From Chamaecyparis obtusa (lineage: Eukaryota > Streptophyta > Pinopsida > Cupressales > Cupressaceae): a DNA stretch of 64,000 nucleotides. The stretch spans positions 537,501 to 601,500 of the forward strand of contig BSBK01001879.1 of NCBI GenBank assembly GCA_027943335.1, read 5' to 3'. The notes under the pieces are model-generated. The model was not told the DNA's origin, searched no databases, and was given only the letters and a program-made list of their open reading frames with translations. This document shows, piece by piece, positions 19,690-31,199 of the stretch; the first letter of the stretch is position 1, and every line of letters starts with the position of its first letter. The position numbers were made by a program, and so were the translations under genes.

Positions 19690-22657
19690 AGGTAAGGAGG
19701 GTTACAAAATTGTGTTCACAAAAAGTTATACCTTGATTCAATATTGCAAAGCCAGTAAGCTTGCAACACAATCTGCAAAGTTACTCTTCATGGCCTCTAA
19801 CTCTTTCTCCCATGATTTCTTAATTGAATCTACCACACTGAGTAGTGCACACAATCCATAAGATGCAATCTCACATGCTTGGAGATTTTCATAACTAAAC
19901 TTCTAAAAAGATGTCTTGGCTAAAAGACATTCTTCTAGTTTCCCTTCAATAGTGCTCAAGTTTATAGAAATGTGCTCTTAAAAGAGTGAATCTCTTTAGC
20001 TTCCTATCCTTGTCATCTTGGAAAACTCTTATTTCATCATAAATCTTGTGAATTTTTTGCTCAATATCAAATATCTTCACATTTGGGGCTTGAAAGAAGG
20101 TTTGTCTCATTCTGAATTTCTACTTCCTTCATCTTCATCTTCTGAACTTCCTCCACTACCAAGTTCTCTGATTTTGTACACTAAATGTACAAGGATTTTC
20201 CTCTTTGTAAATTCTTTCTCAAGTCCTTTATATAGATATCAAGGTTATTGATATCATTCCTGATATTTTGACTAATGTCCAAAAGTGTTTTGGCCTCATA
20301 AGCTGCTTGAGCTTTCATCTTTGCTATATTAGATAAATTTGTAAACTCATCATCAAAAGTATTCATCACTTTCTTTGCTCTTTCCAGAGGGTCATCTTCT
20401 ACAATTTGTGTAGTAATAATGCCTTGTAACTTCTCAGTAAGCTCCTTCAGGCATCCTTCAAGACTCTTTACTTTCTTGTTCTTTCTGATGATCTTGTTCA
20501 AAGATGTGATCAATTCCATCTAATCATCATCATCTACTTCCTTTCCCAAATTCTCAATCATAGAACCAATCTGAGTTTTCTTGTCATTCTTAGGTGTAAG
20601 ACTAATTTATTCTTGAGTGGGAATAGGTACTTTTTTCTCTACCAATTTAGGTTCTACAATTGTGGTTTCTATCTTCTCTTCTCCTTTGATACTATCTTGC
20701 TCTTCAAAAGCTGAATTGTCAACAATTTTTTCAAGATTCTTGAATAAGTTATCATAACTATCCAAGGTGATCTTTGTTCCTTCAAAATTCATAGCTTCAT
20801 CCTCAATATTTATCGTTGGTGGAGAGGGAATGTCCTCTTGCTTTGCTTCTTCAGGTTGATCTTTAGATTTTGTTGCAACTGACGATTCTCCAGCATTCTC
20901 TGTCATAACCTTAATGATTGCTTGCTTTGTTTCTATGTTAATCTCTTCATATCTACCTCCCATAATCTGAATAGTTCTCTTCTTGGTTCTCAAATGGGTG
21001 TTTATATCCTTCATAATCTGATTGAAGTGTTCTTCATCTCTCACAACACAATTTTTTCTTACAAGATTTTCTCTAATAGTTAGGTCTTCCTCTAATGCTC
21101 TCTTCTTTCTATTTACAAGTTTCTTGTACAAGTCATCAGGTATCTTACCCTGAATTGTATCAAATTTCTTATCAGATAAAATCATATACTTCACCACTGC
21201 ATTTTCTAGATTCAATCTTTCTGCATATTCATAGAGATCATAATATTTGTTCATCTTTGTAAAGTCTCCATCTTGAATAATCTATTCATTAACCTTCTCA
21301 ATTCTAGGTTTATTCTAGGTTTCCAAGTTTTCTTCTTAATAGGAGTGTCTTCGTCATCTTTGATTTTTGCAATTTTCCTTTGAACTAGTGGCACCAATGT
21401 CTTCTACCTCTTACCCAATCCAGTAGCAATCTCTTTTATTCTTTTGCTAGGTGTGGAGGAGGTTGATCTAGTGGATTTTCTTGTTTCTTGATCCTTCTCT
21501 GTTTCTTCCACTTTCACCTTAACTAGTGTTTCCCCTTACTGTACTACAATTCATGATAGAGGTGGTAAAGACAAAAATTCTTTTTTTCCAATATCTCTAA
21601 CTGTTGCTGCTATTTTCTTGGCTACCAAGAACTCATGTTCAGTCATCCTTGTGTCTTTTAGAATTTTCTTGATTGTACTCTCAACTCTTTTCTTTGACTG
21701 TTTCTCTTCAAGGATGGTCTTTGTGGAGTTGAAGTTCTCCTCAAAGGTTCCAAACCTATTATTGTGAATATCCATCTTGCACTTCAGTAGTCTACTCACA
21801 TATTCTTCTATCTCAATCTCAGATATCTCATAGCCAAGAGGTTCTATGAACTCTGTTCTAGGTTCTACTGCTTCAATGTAAGTAAAGTTAGTATCAACCA
21901 TGAAACATATCTCATTTTTATACTTCTCCACAAGAGCCTGTGGGATCCTTGATTTGCTAGACATCAAATTCTAAAATGATTTAACTATAGTTTCATTTAC
22001 TTTATCAATAACACGCCTCCTATACACTTGGTTAATCCTTTCCATTGTAGTCTGGCCATCATTCTAGTCATTTCCAATGGTGTACGGAAATCTTCTCAAT
22101 AGATGAAAAAACATATAAGTGATTAAAGATGAGAATCTAAAATGTGAATACTTAGTCTTCTTTATCTTTTCCAAATTCTCAAACAACTGAATTCTCAAAA
22201 TCTCACACATGTCAACTTGTACTTTATCAACACACATCAAATAAGCCGCATGTATCATTCCAGCTACCATGTCATCCTCTCTTGAGTTAGCACAAAACTT
22301 AGTTGTTAGGATCTTACACAAGTATCTAACATCATCTTCTTGTATCTTGCTAATTACTATTCCTCTACCATTGTAGGATGAATTTGTGTTGTCTATAACT
22401 ATTTTCCTCATATTTTTCTCATTCAAAGGAATGGCTCTAGTTTTAGATAGTCTGGTTACCTCATTAATTAAGTCATCTATGATATCTATCACTCTATCAT
22501 CTAACCAAAACTTTCTATTGTGAATTTTTCTTAGGATTATCTTGGCACATTTTTCATTGTCAAATTCATATTGTAAAGCATACTTAATGATCTCATTATC
22601 TTTCAAATGTAGATCTCTATAGTTTTTGTTGACCATTAGTGTTTCACACTTAGTCAT
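19690..22657 (-). pseudogene. NA1 ORF2, main part, conserved protein of unknown function
   Basis: Open pieces in 5' to 3' order are 22657-22064 (197 aa), 21967-21551 (138 aa), 21254-20607 (215 aa) and 20519-20181 (112 aa). A weaker continuation runs to about 19690. The first two share a frame and the last two share a frame, so one frameshift lies between 21551 and 21254. Motifs also found in NA2 include LRKIHNRKFWLDD, MCEILRIQLFENL, EKYKNEICFMVDT, EAVEPRTEFIEPL, KKRALEEDLTIRE and, near the end, YGLCALLSVVDSI. The protein looks helical and charged, with a Ser/Thr/Glu-rich middle. No RT, integrase, protease, helicase or transposase motif is seen. It occupies the place of pol. Confidence 0.75.
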
Positions 22658-22669
22658 TTATCTAGGCAA

Positions 22670-23812
22670 TGATGGTTGGTCATCACTGCGACCGAGTCAT
22701 TTTTTAAAGGCCGAGTTTTGTATTGTATACTTACCAAGCAGTAGTACTGTCGAGTAAAGTCATGGTCACTATATGTTTGTAATATGCCGAGAGTATATTT
22801 ATTTCTGAGTTACATATATCAATGATTACTGAGTGATAGAGAAGTTCAACTAATGCCAAGTACAGTTAATGCTGAGTGCCAGGAATAACTTTTGCCGAGT
22901 TAGCCAAAATTGACATACAAGTTTGGAATGGCACAATGATCAAGGTAAACCATTTTTGGTGATAATAATATTTTGTATTTTGTCTATTAAGGTAATTACA
23001 CATCCATATTATTATCATTGATACCTATGTAAAACCTAGAGCCAATCAAAAAATTATATAGTTTAGGTGGCAATAGAAATAAATCTGAACTGTAGATCTT
23101 GAAACGGTAAAATGTTTTTGTTGTTATATAAGGGCAAGATCTAGATCAGAGATAAGAGTGTGAATTAGAGAGATAAGATTGAATTAGTATGAGAAAATGA
23201 TCAGAGAAGTATAATCAGAATAGAAAAGTATTTAGACAGAGTTCAGTGACCGAGCTAAGCAGTGAAAGGACAAAATCAAGAAAAGATCAGATAGAAGAGA
23301 TCAAAATATAAAGTAAAGAGGAGATCTGTAATCTACATATTAGTGCAAACCAAAAGATTAGGTACTGAGACATTTTGACCAGTGTATTAGGGTAAATCTC
23401 TTAACCGAGTAGTCTGAGCAGACAAAGTGCTTACTTTATTGTAAGTTTATAAATCCTTTAACAAAGTAGACTATACAAGTCTTTTAGATTTTAACAGAGC
23501 AGACCTTTCATAGGGTAGATCATGATTTGATCACATTTTGTAAGCCTTAACAAGAAAAACTTATTATTGCAGTAGTGAAGATTTGTGGGTGTCATCCCCA
23601 CCCCAGTTTTACCTTTCAAGAGTTTCTGGGTTACCAAAATTTTGGTGTTATGAGTAATTTCATGTATGCTACTTTATATGTTTTGTTGCTTACTATGATC
23701 AAGTTTTCTTTTTATCATGGATAAAGCTTTATCAAATCAAAAGGATAAAATTAGGGAATATCTAATTCACCCCCCCACCTCTCAGTATTACTTCCCACTT
23801 ATACTTCCAACA
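22670..23812 (+). mobile_element. SL1: solo LTR inserted in NA1 ORF2
   Basis: This block of about 1.14 kb interrupts ORF2 between GFENLM and KCETLM. It ends CTTCCAACA and carries, near its end, a 7-C tract after AATTCA and the stem-loop GTGGGTGTCATCCCCAC (23585-23601), both in the plus orientation. No internal region, primer site or second LTR is present, so it is a solo LTR. The left boundary (TGATGGTTGG at 22670) is inferred, and I could not find a clear target duplication. The word CCGAGT occurs four times, with several one-off variants. Confidence 0.72.
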
Positions 23813-24398
23813 TCAAATTCTCAAACCCTACTTTCAATGACATGTCCTGATTATAAATCTTTTGATATTCCTTAGTGAAATCACTATCACTGATAGTCTC
23901 TAGTTTACATCCCAGATAACTTCTAACATTCTCTAGATGTAAAACTTCATCTGGTATGGATGATAAAGCTAACCTAGGATCATCTTCCAAGGGTTCTATT
24001 GGTTCCCTTTTCATTTTAGGTCTATTCTTATCTCTACATTGTGAATCAAAGAAATATCCATGATTTCCTCTAATTCCTTAATTGATTTAAAGATCTTCCA
24101 AGTAAAATACCTTGATTTCATGATTTAGGGCTTGCGTAGATTCAGTACAAAAATTCTTCACCAAATCTTTGCAAAACACTTCTAATCACTACTCTTTGAT
24201 CTCCTTAACACTTGTATTCACTTTGATGATAAAATAACACCATTCGTGAACTTTTATCATTTCAATCTCACTTAGATCTGACATCGCATTCAATTCTTTT
24301 GCGGCTTCTTTCCAAAAAGTTGATTCTATTAACTTGCAAAACTTAAAACTTCTTGCGATCTCACAAAACATAATATTTTTCTTTGCACTCTTAACCAT
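23813..24398 (-). pseudogene. NA1 ORF2, N-terminal part
   Basis: Upstream portion of ORF2, separated from the rest by SL1. The piece 24014-23799 reads DDPRLALSSIPDEVLHLENV and aligns with DDLEGAFSCMPMGIMYVKDI in NA2, placing it at the start of the same protein. A further upstream piece, 24398-24189 (MVKSAKKNIMF), is in the same frame. A weak resemblance (FCKLIESTFWKEA) to sequence upstream of the NA2 start suggests that the true start may lie there. Where translation began is uncertain. Confidence 0.6.
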
Positions 24399-24539
24399 AG
24401 CATTAGAACATCATATAATACCTTTCATTAACTGCACAAGACTCAATTCATCTTATATTAATTTCTACACTAATCTAAGTTCCTATTTTACTGTAATTTA
24501 TATGAATCAAGTACTTTGAGATGGGTCAAGTAAAGATTC

Positions 24540-25808
24540 ATCCTTACCATTTAATAATTCACCTTTCTTACTACCTTCAGTGTTGAATATGTTTCCTTAA
24601 TCTATGCTTTTAACAAACTTGACTTCATTTGAATTACTACAGCATCCTTTTTTACTATTGCTTGCATCTTCATTTCTTCTTGCATGACTTCTAAGGTTAG
24701 GATTGGTATGAAAAACTCTATTGTTCATTTTGGAAAACCTTTCTGTATATCCAATCTTGTTACATATCTAACAAACTATTCCATTGTTTCCATATCTTGG
24801 TCCAGGCCAATTGATCTATGATCCGTAATTTCTAGCAATGTGTCCAACCTTGTTGCATCTATAACATACTATTCCATTTCTTCTGTTCGTATCTTCAATA
24901 GGTTTCTTATTTGCATGGTTAGTATTTCTAAACACTCTACTACTATTGTTATTCTAAAAAAATTTAGGTTTTCTGCATTCAATAGCTCTATGTCCAAAAC
25001 CATGACAATTATAACAATAACCATTAAGAGGTTTAAATTGCTTACCTATGCAATCTCTCTTCATATGACCAACAGTATTACAAGTAAAATATCTACCTTT
25101 GAATTCTCTTTGCATACCTTTAGGTGATTCCTCTTGCTTAGGTGGTTCTTCTTCCTTAGGTGAATCTTCAGATTTGTTAATCTCATCAGACTTATTCTCA
25201 TCTATGCTTTCAGATATTTTTAGATCTAGTTCCTTTCTTTCTTCATTTGCTTTAAAAGTGTTGAATCCAAGACCAGTTTTATCATAGAATAGTTTTTGAT
25301 AAGATATTTGTTCATCAATATTCTCATTAGTTGAATATAGTCTTTCAAGTTGTTGCTTAGATTGAGTCAGTTCTCCTTTCACAATTGTATTTTATTTCTC
25401 AAGTTCAGCATACTACAATTTGACTTTCTCAAGTTCAGATGTTACTTTACCAAGTTTAGATTTTAGCCCTTCATTTTCAAGCTTAAGATTTTCATTCTCA
25501 GATTTCAAATTTTCTTCATTCTTTCCATTTCCATCTTTCAAACTTAGCTTCAGATTTGCTATCTTTAGTTCATGTTTAAGGATCTCATTTTCTTTTTCTA
25601 AGTTGCCATCACAATCTTCAATGTGAATTTTGGATTCCTTTTCAGATTTCAGATCTTCCAATTTGTTTTTTAGTTTCTCAATGAGGTTCTTTGCATCATC
25701 ATATTTTCCTTTTAGAGTATCTCTTTCTTCAGTAAGAATATCAATCTGTTCAAGAGCTTCTTCAAGATTCTTCTGTAGTTGATCCATATCCATAGAGATC
25801 TTACTCAA
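24540..25808 (-). pseudogene. NA1 ORF1: coiled coil plus zinc-knuckle array
   Basis: The ORF begins with MSKISMDMDQLQ, about 40 bases after the primer site. The first 131 codons (25808-25413) are an almost pure heptad-type coiled coil rich in Leu, Glu and Lys. Two in-frame stops follow, then 25382-24954 with an acidic Pro/Glu stretch and zinc knuckles: a first one lacking its leading Cys (FTCNTVGHMKRDC), then an intact CYNCHGFGHRAIEC. Two more degraded knuckles follow past a stop (CYRCNKVGHIARNY and a fourth near 24760). No UBN2 or other capsid domain is recognisable. The array suggests nucleic-acid binding and the coil self-assembly, as an atypical Gag. NA2 has the same layout. Confidence 0.78.
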
Positions 25809-25846
25809 GCTACTAGGCTTTCCTTGAATGATTCTTTTTCGAGTAA

Positions 25847-25862
25847 CTTGGCTCTGATACCA
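25847..25862 (-). other. NA1 primer-binding site (initiator Met-tRNA)
   Basis: Minus strand TGGTATCAGAGCCAAG lies next to the 5' LTR, complementary to initiator Met-tRNA. It fixes the element orientation. Confidence 0.92.
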
Positions 25863-25864
25863 AT

Positions 25865-26885
25865 TGTTAGAAATAGGGAATAGTGAGAGGGGGGGTGAAT
25901 CAGTATTCTACAAACTTTAACTTTTTCCCAATTATGGATATAACAGATTATCTTAAAACATGCATAACATAGAAAGCTAAACAAAATGCATAGCAATAAA
26001 ACTAAACAACTCATAACACATTATTTATTCTCGAGGAAACCTTGGCCAAGTGAAAACCCCAGTGGGGATGGTACCCACAAAGATCCACTAGTCAAAAGTA
26101 TCCTGTTAAGGATGTTGACCCTGTTAGGAGTCTATTACATGCATATAGTGTCTCAGTCCTGATTAAGGGACTATAGGCCTTGTTAGAAGCCTCAACCCTA
26201 TTAGGAGTTGGCAGTACAAAATGTGATTACCAAATGAGCCCACTGCCCTAACAAGTAATATATAATATTCACTGATTACAAAAATAGGTCAAGGTACATA
26301 ACCTTATACTGCTTGCATCAATATCTCTTTGCTGCTCTTTACTTTTGCTATTACATTCACATATTGATTACTTCTTTTTTATAGTTACATCCTTACATAT
26401 CTTTATACAAGTTATTAAGATTAATAACTTTCCATTTGGCTATCATATTACAAATATCTTTATCCAAGGGTTAAAATCTAGGATGTCATCCCTTTATATT
26501 GTTAAGTCATTATTTTGATAAACAAAATAATCCCTTAACTCTTTATCAATTTTGTCTTCATATTCTATCCTATCGGCTTAACACTATCTTTAGTAAAACT
26601 GTCATAACTTCTTATGTACATGCCATACTAACTTGCACTCTAAGGTGAGTCTTCAATAGTCACCATAGAGTCTATGTTCAAGTAAGAAAGCACTGAACTT
26701 ACTCCAATCAACATCACCAATCAAAACTGTCTTCGAGTTCACTGGCAAAAACACATTGTCTCATACTTAGACAATTTTGCATTACGCTCTAACATACTAG
26801 CTCTCTGACCTGTGTGATCTTCATGTAGATCATATGTTTCCATAATGACAACATCTATGTAACCAACTTAGCCAAATTGCCAATA
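25865..26885 (-). repeat. NA1 5' LTR
   Basis: 1,021 bp matching 18445-19466. The terminal CA has become TA (AATA on the plus strand). The stem-loop is at 26062-26078 and the G-tract has seven Gs. Confidence 0.93.
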
Positions 26886-26890
26886 TTTGG

Positions 26891-28270
26891 TTCAATCATT
26901 CAAGATTCATCATTCAAACCCTAGATCTATCTGCCATGATGGTGTGATCTTCCTTCAAGATCCTTTGTTCATCTTCAAGGTCCCTTCATTCTCCTTTCAA
27001 GGTAGATTCTAAGCATACAATCATGGAGGTTTTTTATTTACATTTATGGTTTTGATTTACATTGTTGAGTCTAAGCTTTCATATCAGTATACTTGTTTAC
27101 ATTTCAAATACAATTGCATATCTATTGAATATCATAGCTTCATTGTTAGATCTACTTCTACTACTTGCTAGCATTCTCTATTTCAATTTTATTATTAAGG
27201 TTGATTCCAAACTGGGGTTTGACTAAGGGAAACCCCTCATCTAAACAAAAAACCATTTTTCTTGTAGATACATGTGTGGAACATTAAATTAAAGCATAGA
27301 TTTGGATACCCTTTTCGTTGAACTTTCAGGATTCGCGAATAGAATTTTTTTCGAAGTTGTTTCGAGTCAAGTTTGACCTTTAGTGGGGGCTAATATTGTG
27401 TGTCAGGGTACAATTGTACCTTGATCTTGAGGTCAAGGTTGACCTGGCTCAGAAAAGAAAAATATTTCTGGGTTTTGTAGATCTCGCAGTTTCAACTTAC
27501 ATTCGTGAAACCAACAATTTCTAAGACTGTTTGATAGGGTTTTCAGTAGGTTCTTTTTCAGAGGTGAGTACTTTTATTTCTTCATTTCAATACTTATATT
27601 CCCATATTTACATTCCATCCCCTTACAATTCAAATGTATTTGTAAAATATGGGTTTAGGGTCTTTTTCATATGCATTATTCTAAACCCTTCTTGTCCATA
27701 TTTTATCTTATACACTCCCCTTTTCACCATGTACAATGCTTGTTAAAAAAATTTGATTCCTATTGGCTAATAGATTGTGCCTTCCCTTAAAACCTTCTTT
27801 ATACTGGCACTATATCCCCAAGAGACCAATATTGTGAATCAATAATTGAGAGAATTGATAATATTTCCTATCCAAATTTTGTTTTGAAGGTACAACTCCC
27901 TCCTTTAGATCGAATTTGGATTTTTTAAAAAATAATTTTAAAACACAAGTATGATTTTAACTAGATAGTAGAAAAGGCAACTAACAATTATTAATCACTA
28001 TGAAATAATTGTGAGAATAAATTTGTGGATTCATATATTAAGAAAATAGACAATTATGTGAATTGAAATGAAGTCTTCACTCAAAGATGAAAAAATAATC
28101 TTAGATAAATTCCAAATCACATTAAAGATACTTCCACTGCTAAAAAATACAATAATCACATGTAAAAGAGTATTACAAAGAACACCAATTTTATCATTTG
28201 AAATCAAATTTTCACTGCAACAAACGTCTAATGAGATTACAATGATTTCCCTTAAAGATATTTATATAGA
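26891..28270. other. Continuation of the NA1 host sequence, then unannotated DNA
   Basis: 26891-27250 continues the sequence interrupted at 18444. The rest to about 28270 is AT-rich with no convincing gene. Copy B of the 4-kb unit may start somewhere left of 28270, but copy A is cut by the window edge, so the boundary cannot be set. Confidence 0.5.
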
Positions 28271-28463
28271 ACTTTTTTTACTAAACAAAATGAACAACCT
28301 TTCAAAAATCGAATCACACTTAGTTGTCAAACAAAAAGGGGGATTCTCAAAAATATTTTTGATCTCATCTAATATTGTTTTTCCATTTAATACTTAAATT
28401 CCCTTTGAAAAACCAACCATTTTCTTTAGTTACATAGAACTATTTATTTTTAGAATTTAAAAG
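28271..28463. repeat. Copy B of the ~4-kb unit, left end
   Basis: Matches 1-195 in the same orientation. It is interrupted by GP1 and resumes at 34385. Confidence 0.85.
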
Positions 28464-28919
28464 TGTAAGAATTTGCAAATAGAAAATATTGAACCAAGGA
28501 TCTAGAGGTTAAAGAAAATCACAAATACTAGAGAGATTGTGTGAATTAAATGATTTATGATTGAATTGATCCAATGAATTCCCCCCATTCAATGTACATA
28601 ATAGGCCTCCTTATATAGGAAAGGCAATAAGAGAGAATGATAAGGAGTTGATGAGCTATCACCTATGCTAGGTGTAATCACATATCCACCAAATGTGGAT
28701 CATCCTCCATTATGCATTGAAGTAGGTGCAATAGGATGAGGATTATAATGTGATAAGAGCACTAAAGGTGAATCTCACACCTAAATTGGAATTTCTCTTA
28801 CACCATGTTCTTAATTAAGGTTCAAACTCCTAGGTGTCTCAATGAAAAACTACTATGCAATGCATTATCCTAAGTAAGATTAAGTAAAGTGTAATTAGGA
28901 ATATTTAATTACACCAAGA
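28464..28919 (-). repeat. GP1 3' LTR
   Basis: 456 bp, copy of 33925-34379. Minus-strand TATA-like TCCTATATAAGG at 28609-28620. The purine tract AAGGGGGGGT adjoins it at 28920-28930. Confidence 0.9.
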
Positions 28920-29780
28920 CCCCCCCTTAAGTGAAACTTAGGGGAATGCACTTAAACTCACAATGCAAGATGGGTCCCAACTACTAGGTCATGTTAGGTA
29001 CCCTTGTACAATATGAAATGAAATACATGAAATGCAAAAAAACTCTCATAAAGTGGAGAAAGAGGTAAAACCTAATGGGAAAAACTCTCCCCAAAAAAGA
29101 GAGAAGAAAATACAAGATGCATGGATGGATGGAGTACTCAAGACCCTCCAAGAACTGCATACATCATGTATATACAAAGAATTATCCCCCCATAAGAAGG
29201 ATAATTGGAGAAATGATATCCCCCCAATAATGAAGAAGCTCACATGTTTATGAAGAGAACCTGAAAACAAAAGATAAGCCAATGCTTACAAGAAACGTGT
29301 CTCCCCTTAGGAATAAATAGATACATCAAATGATAAAGAATCCAATCCATGTGCAAATGGAAGTAGGAAGAAGATGAACTAGGTCTCCATGTATGAATCT
29401 CTAAAGACTAAATAGGTTTCTCCAAGCTCAAAGAATCTATCACCTCATGTGACAAACCAAGTGAAGAAGGAGAAGATTCAAGAGTGTCAATCTCCAAAAA
29501 AGGTGAAGAAGTATACCCAACTATTATGCTATATATTCGAAGAGAAGAGAAACCCCCTCATGTATGTCTCCCAAATCTGCATCATGATAATCAACAATGT
29601 TGAAGATGCATCCAAGTAGTCATCACATTTTGCAAGATCTGAGGTACTATGATCATCCTATTGAATAGTAGAGCCCATGTCTGAAGAAGCAGGAGGTAGA
29701 GGACTAGGAATATCAACACTTGTCTCAACAACAAAATTATTTAAGTGTCCAAATTTATCCTCACATACATAATTAACCCT

Positions 29781-30281
29781 TCAAAAATGGATATGTACAT
29801 CATGAATATCATCATCATCATCAACAAAATATGAAAAGGAATACAAGCGTGATGTATGATCAAAAAATCCCATAGCTATGGCATCCCTAGTCTCCATGTC
29901 CCTAATGTGGACATAATCAGGAGTGAACTCAACAATTTTACCTTGTGCCCCATGTGTAATTTGGTAAATAGAAAGGAGATTAGTGGTCAAGGATGGTACA
30001 CAAAGAACATCATTAAATGTCCCCTCCCTCATAGGAATAGAACCTTTCCCACAAACTCTCATGTATGTGTTTCTACCTATCAAAATATTAGGAGAATTAC
30101 AAGGCTTAATGGAATAAAACATATCCATAGAAGATTCCATATGATGTGATGCACCTAAATCAAGAAGCCATTTACCTTTCTTAGGATGTGTGGAAGCCAA
30201 AAGTGTTTGTCCTTTACCTTTATCTTTGAATGATGATGGAGATGTAGAAGTTTCCAAATGTGTTGAAGAAGGAGTAGACAC
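29781..30281 (-). pseudogene. GP1 protease region
   Basis: Copia aspartic protease and the following domain: the active site reads KWLLDLGASHHME, with Leu in place of the Ser/Thr in D-S/T-G. It is followed by GRNTYMRVCGKGSI and DVLCVPSLTTNLLSIYQI, the usual copia protease C-terminal words. It is in the same frame as the gag piece 30908-30627. The frame ends at 29781, and after it I find no GAG-pre-integrase, integrase core or RT motif, so pol is missing rather than merely broken. Confidence 0.85.
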
Positions 30282-31170
30282 TGATGAGGGAAACTTAATA
30301 TTATACTTTTGAATAATGTGAGTTATCTCATCAATCTTCTTTTGAAAATACTTATGCTCATCATGTCCTATCTTTTTACAATAAGCACATTTATCCCTCT
30401 TTCTTCTAGATGATTCCTCTCTTTAAGAGGACTTGGATTTAGAAGTATTGTGTGAAGGAGATTCATTACATTTTTCATGAGGCTTAGGATCCTTATGTTG
30501 CTTCTTTCCTTTTTTGTTAGAATCCTTTGAAGTGGACTAATTTGCAATCAATGCATGATGTTTGGAAGGATTCAATTGACCCATGTGTGCCAACTTTGCT
30601 AGTTCCCTTGTGAGTTGAGCTACAAATTAATCAAGAGAAGGAAATTTGTATGCACTACCAAGATCATCCATAGTAGCATATAATGTAGAAACAAAGATAT
30701 AATATTCAAGACCTATCTTGGAAAGAATATAAAAGATCAATTGTTCATCCTCTTTAATAATTCCACAAGTAGAAAGATCCAATCTAATAGAATTGAACTT
30801 AGAGAAAAAGTCTTGAATATTATTAAAATCACTAGGATTTAGACCTATGAGCTCATTCTCTAATTTGTATTTTTTCATTCTATCAGGTTTACCAAAGAGT
30901 CCTTCCAATATAACCCAAGTATCATGAGCATGTGTGCAAGATGCAATATGAAAGTGGAAATTGTGAGAGATGGATGATCTAAGAGAGCCAATTGTTTTAT
31001 CTCTTCAATCAAACCATTTTTGCCTTTCTGCAACACCTATAAGTAGTTCTTGATCTTGCCCAAGAGTCATTTTAAGTCATCCAATACTCAACAAATGATC
31101 ACTTAAAGATACTTTCCATTCATGGTAGTTATATGGAGTGAGGATTTTGACCTTTGAATTATCAATAATA
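30282..31170 (-). pseudogene. GP1 gag (UBN2 type) with zinc knuckle
   Basis: The conceptual start region near 31150 reads LTPYNYHEWKVSLSDHL, a standard copia gag N-terminus. The open piece 30908-30627 (MEGLFGKPDRMKKYKLENEL) is the UBN2 core. The zinc knuckle near 30390 reads CAYCKKIGHDEHKY, so the last Cys is Tyr. Scattered stops interrupt it. This would be the structural protein of the element. Confidence 0.8.
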
Positions 31171-31199
31171 CAACCAAATAATGACATATAACTCCTTCA

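Larger units (their letters stand above)
18445..26885 (-). mobile_element. NA1: pol-less LTR retrotransposon with ORF1 and ORF2
   Basis: LTRs of ~1.02 kb (18445-19466 and 25865-26885) are flanked by TTTGG (18440-18444, 26886-26890). Primer site and polypurine tract show that it reads on the minus strand. Internally it encodes ORF1 (coiled coil plus zinc knuckles) and a long ORF2 of unknown function. No protease, integrase or RT motif is visible anywhere in about 6.4 kb. Solo LTR SL1 (22670-23812) sits inside ORF2. NA2 at 56259 has the same gene plan with different LTRs. It must have been mobilised in trans. Confidence 0.88.

Noticed and set aside
28068..28397. 109-codon plus-strand frame
   Set aside because: Crosses the start of copy B, is not matched as a coding frame in copy A, and has Lys/Ile/Leu bias with no motif.
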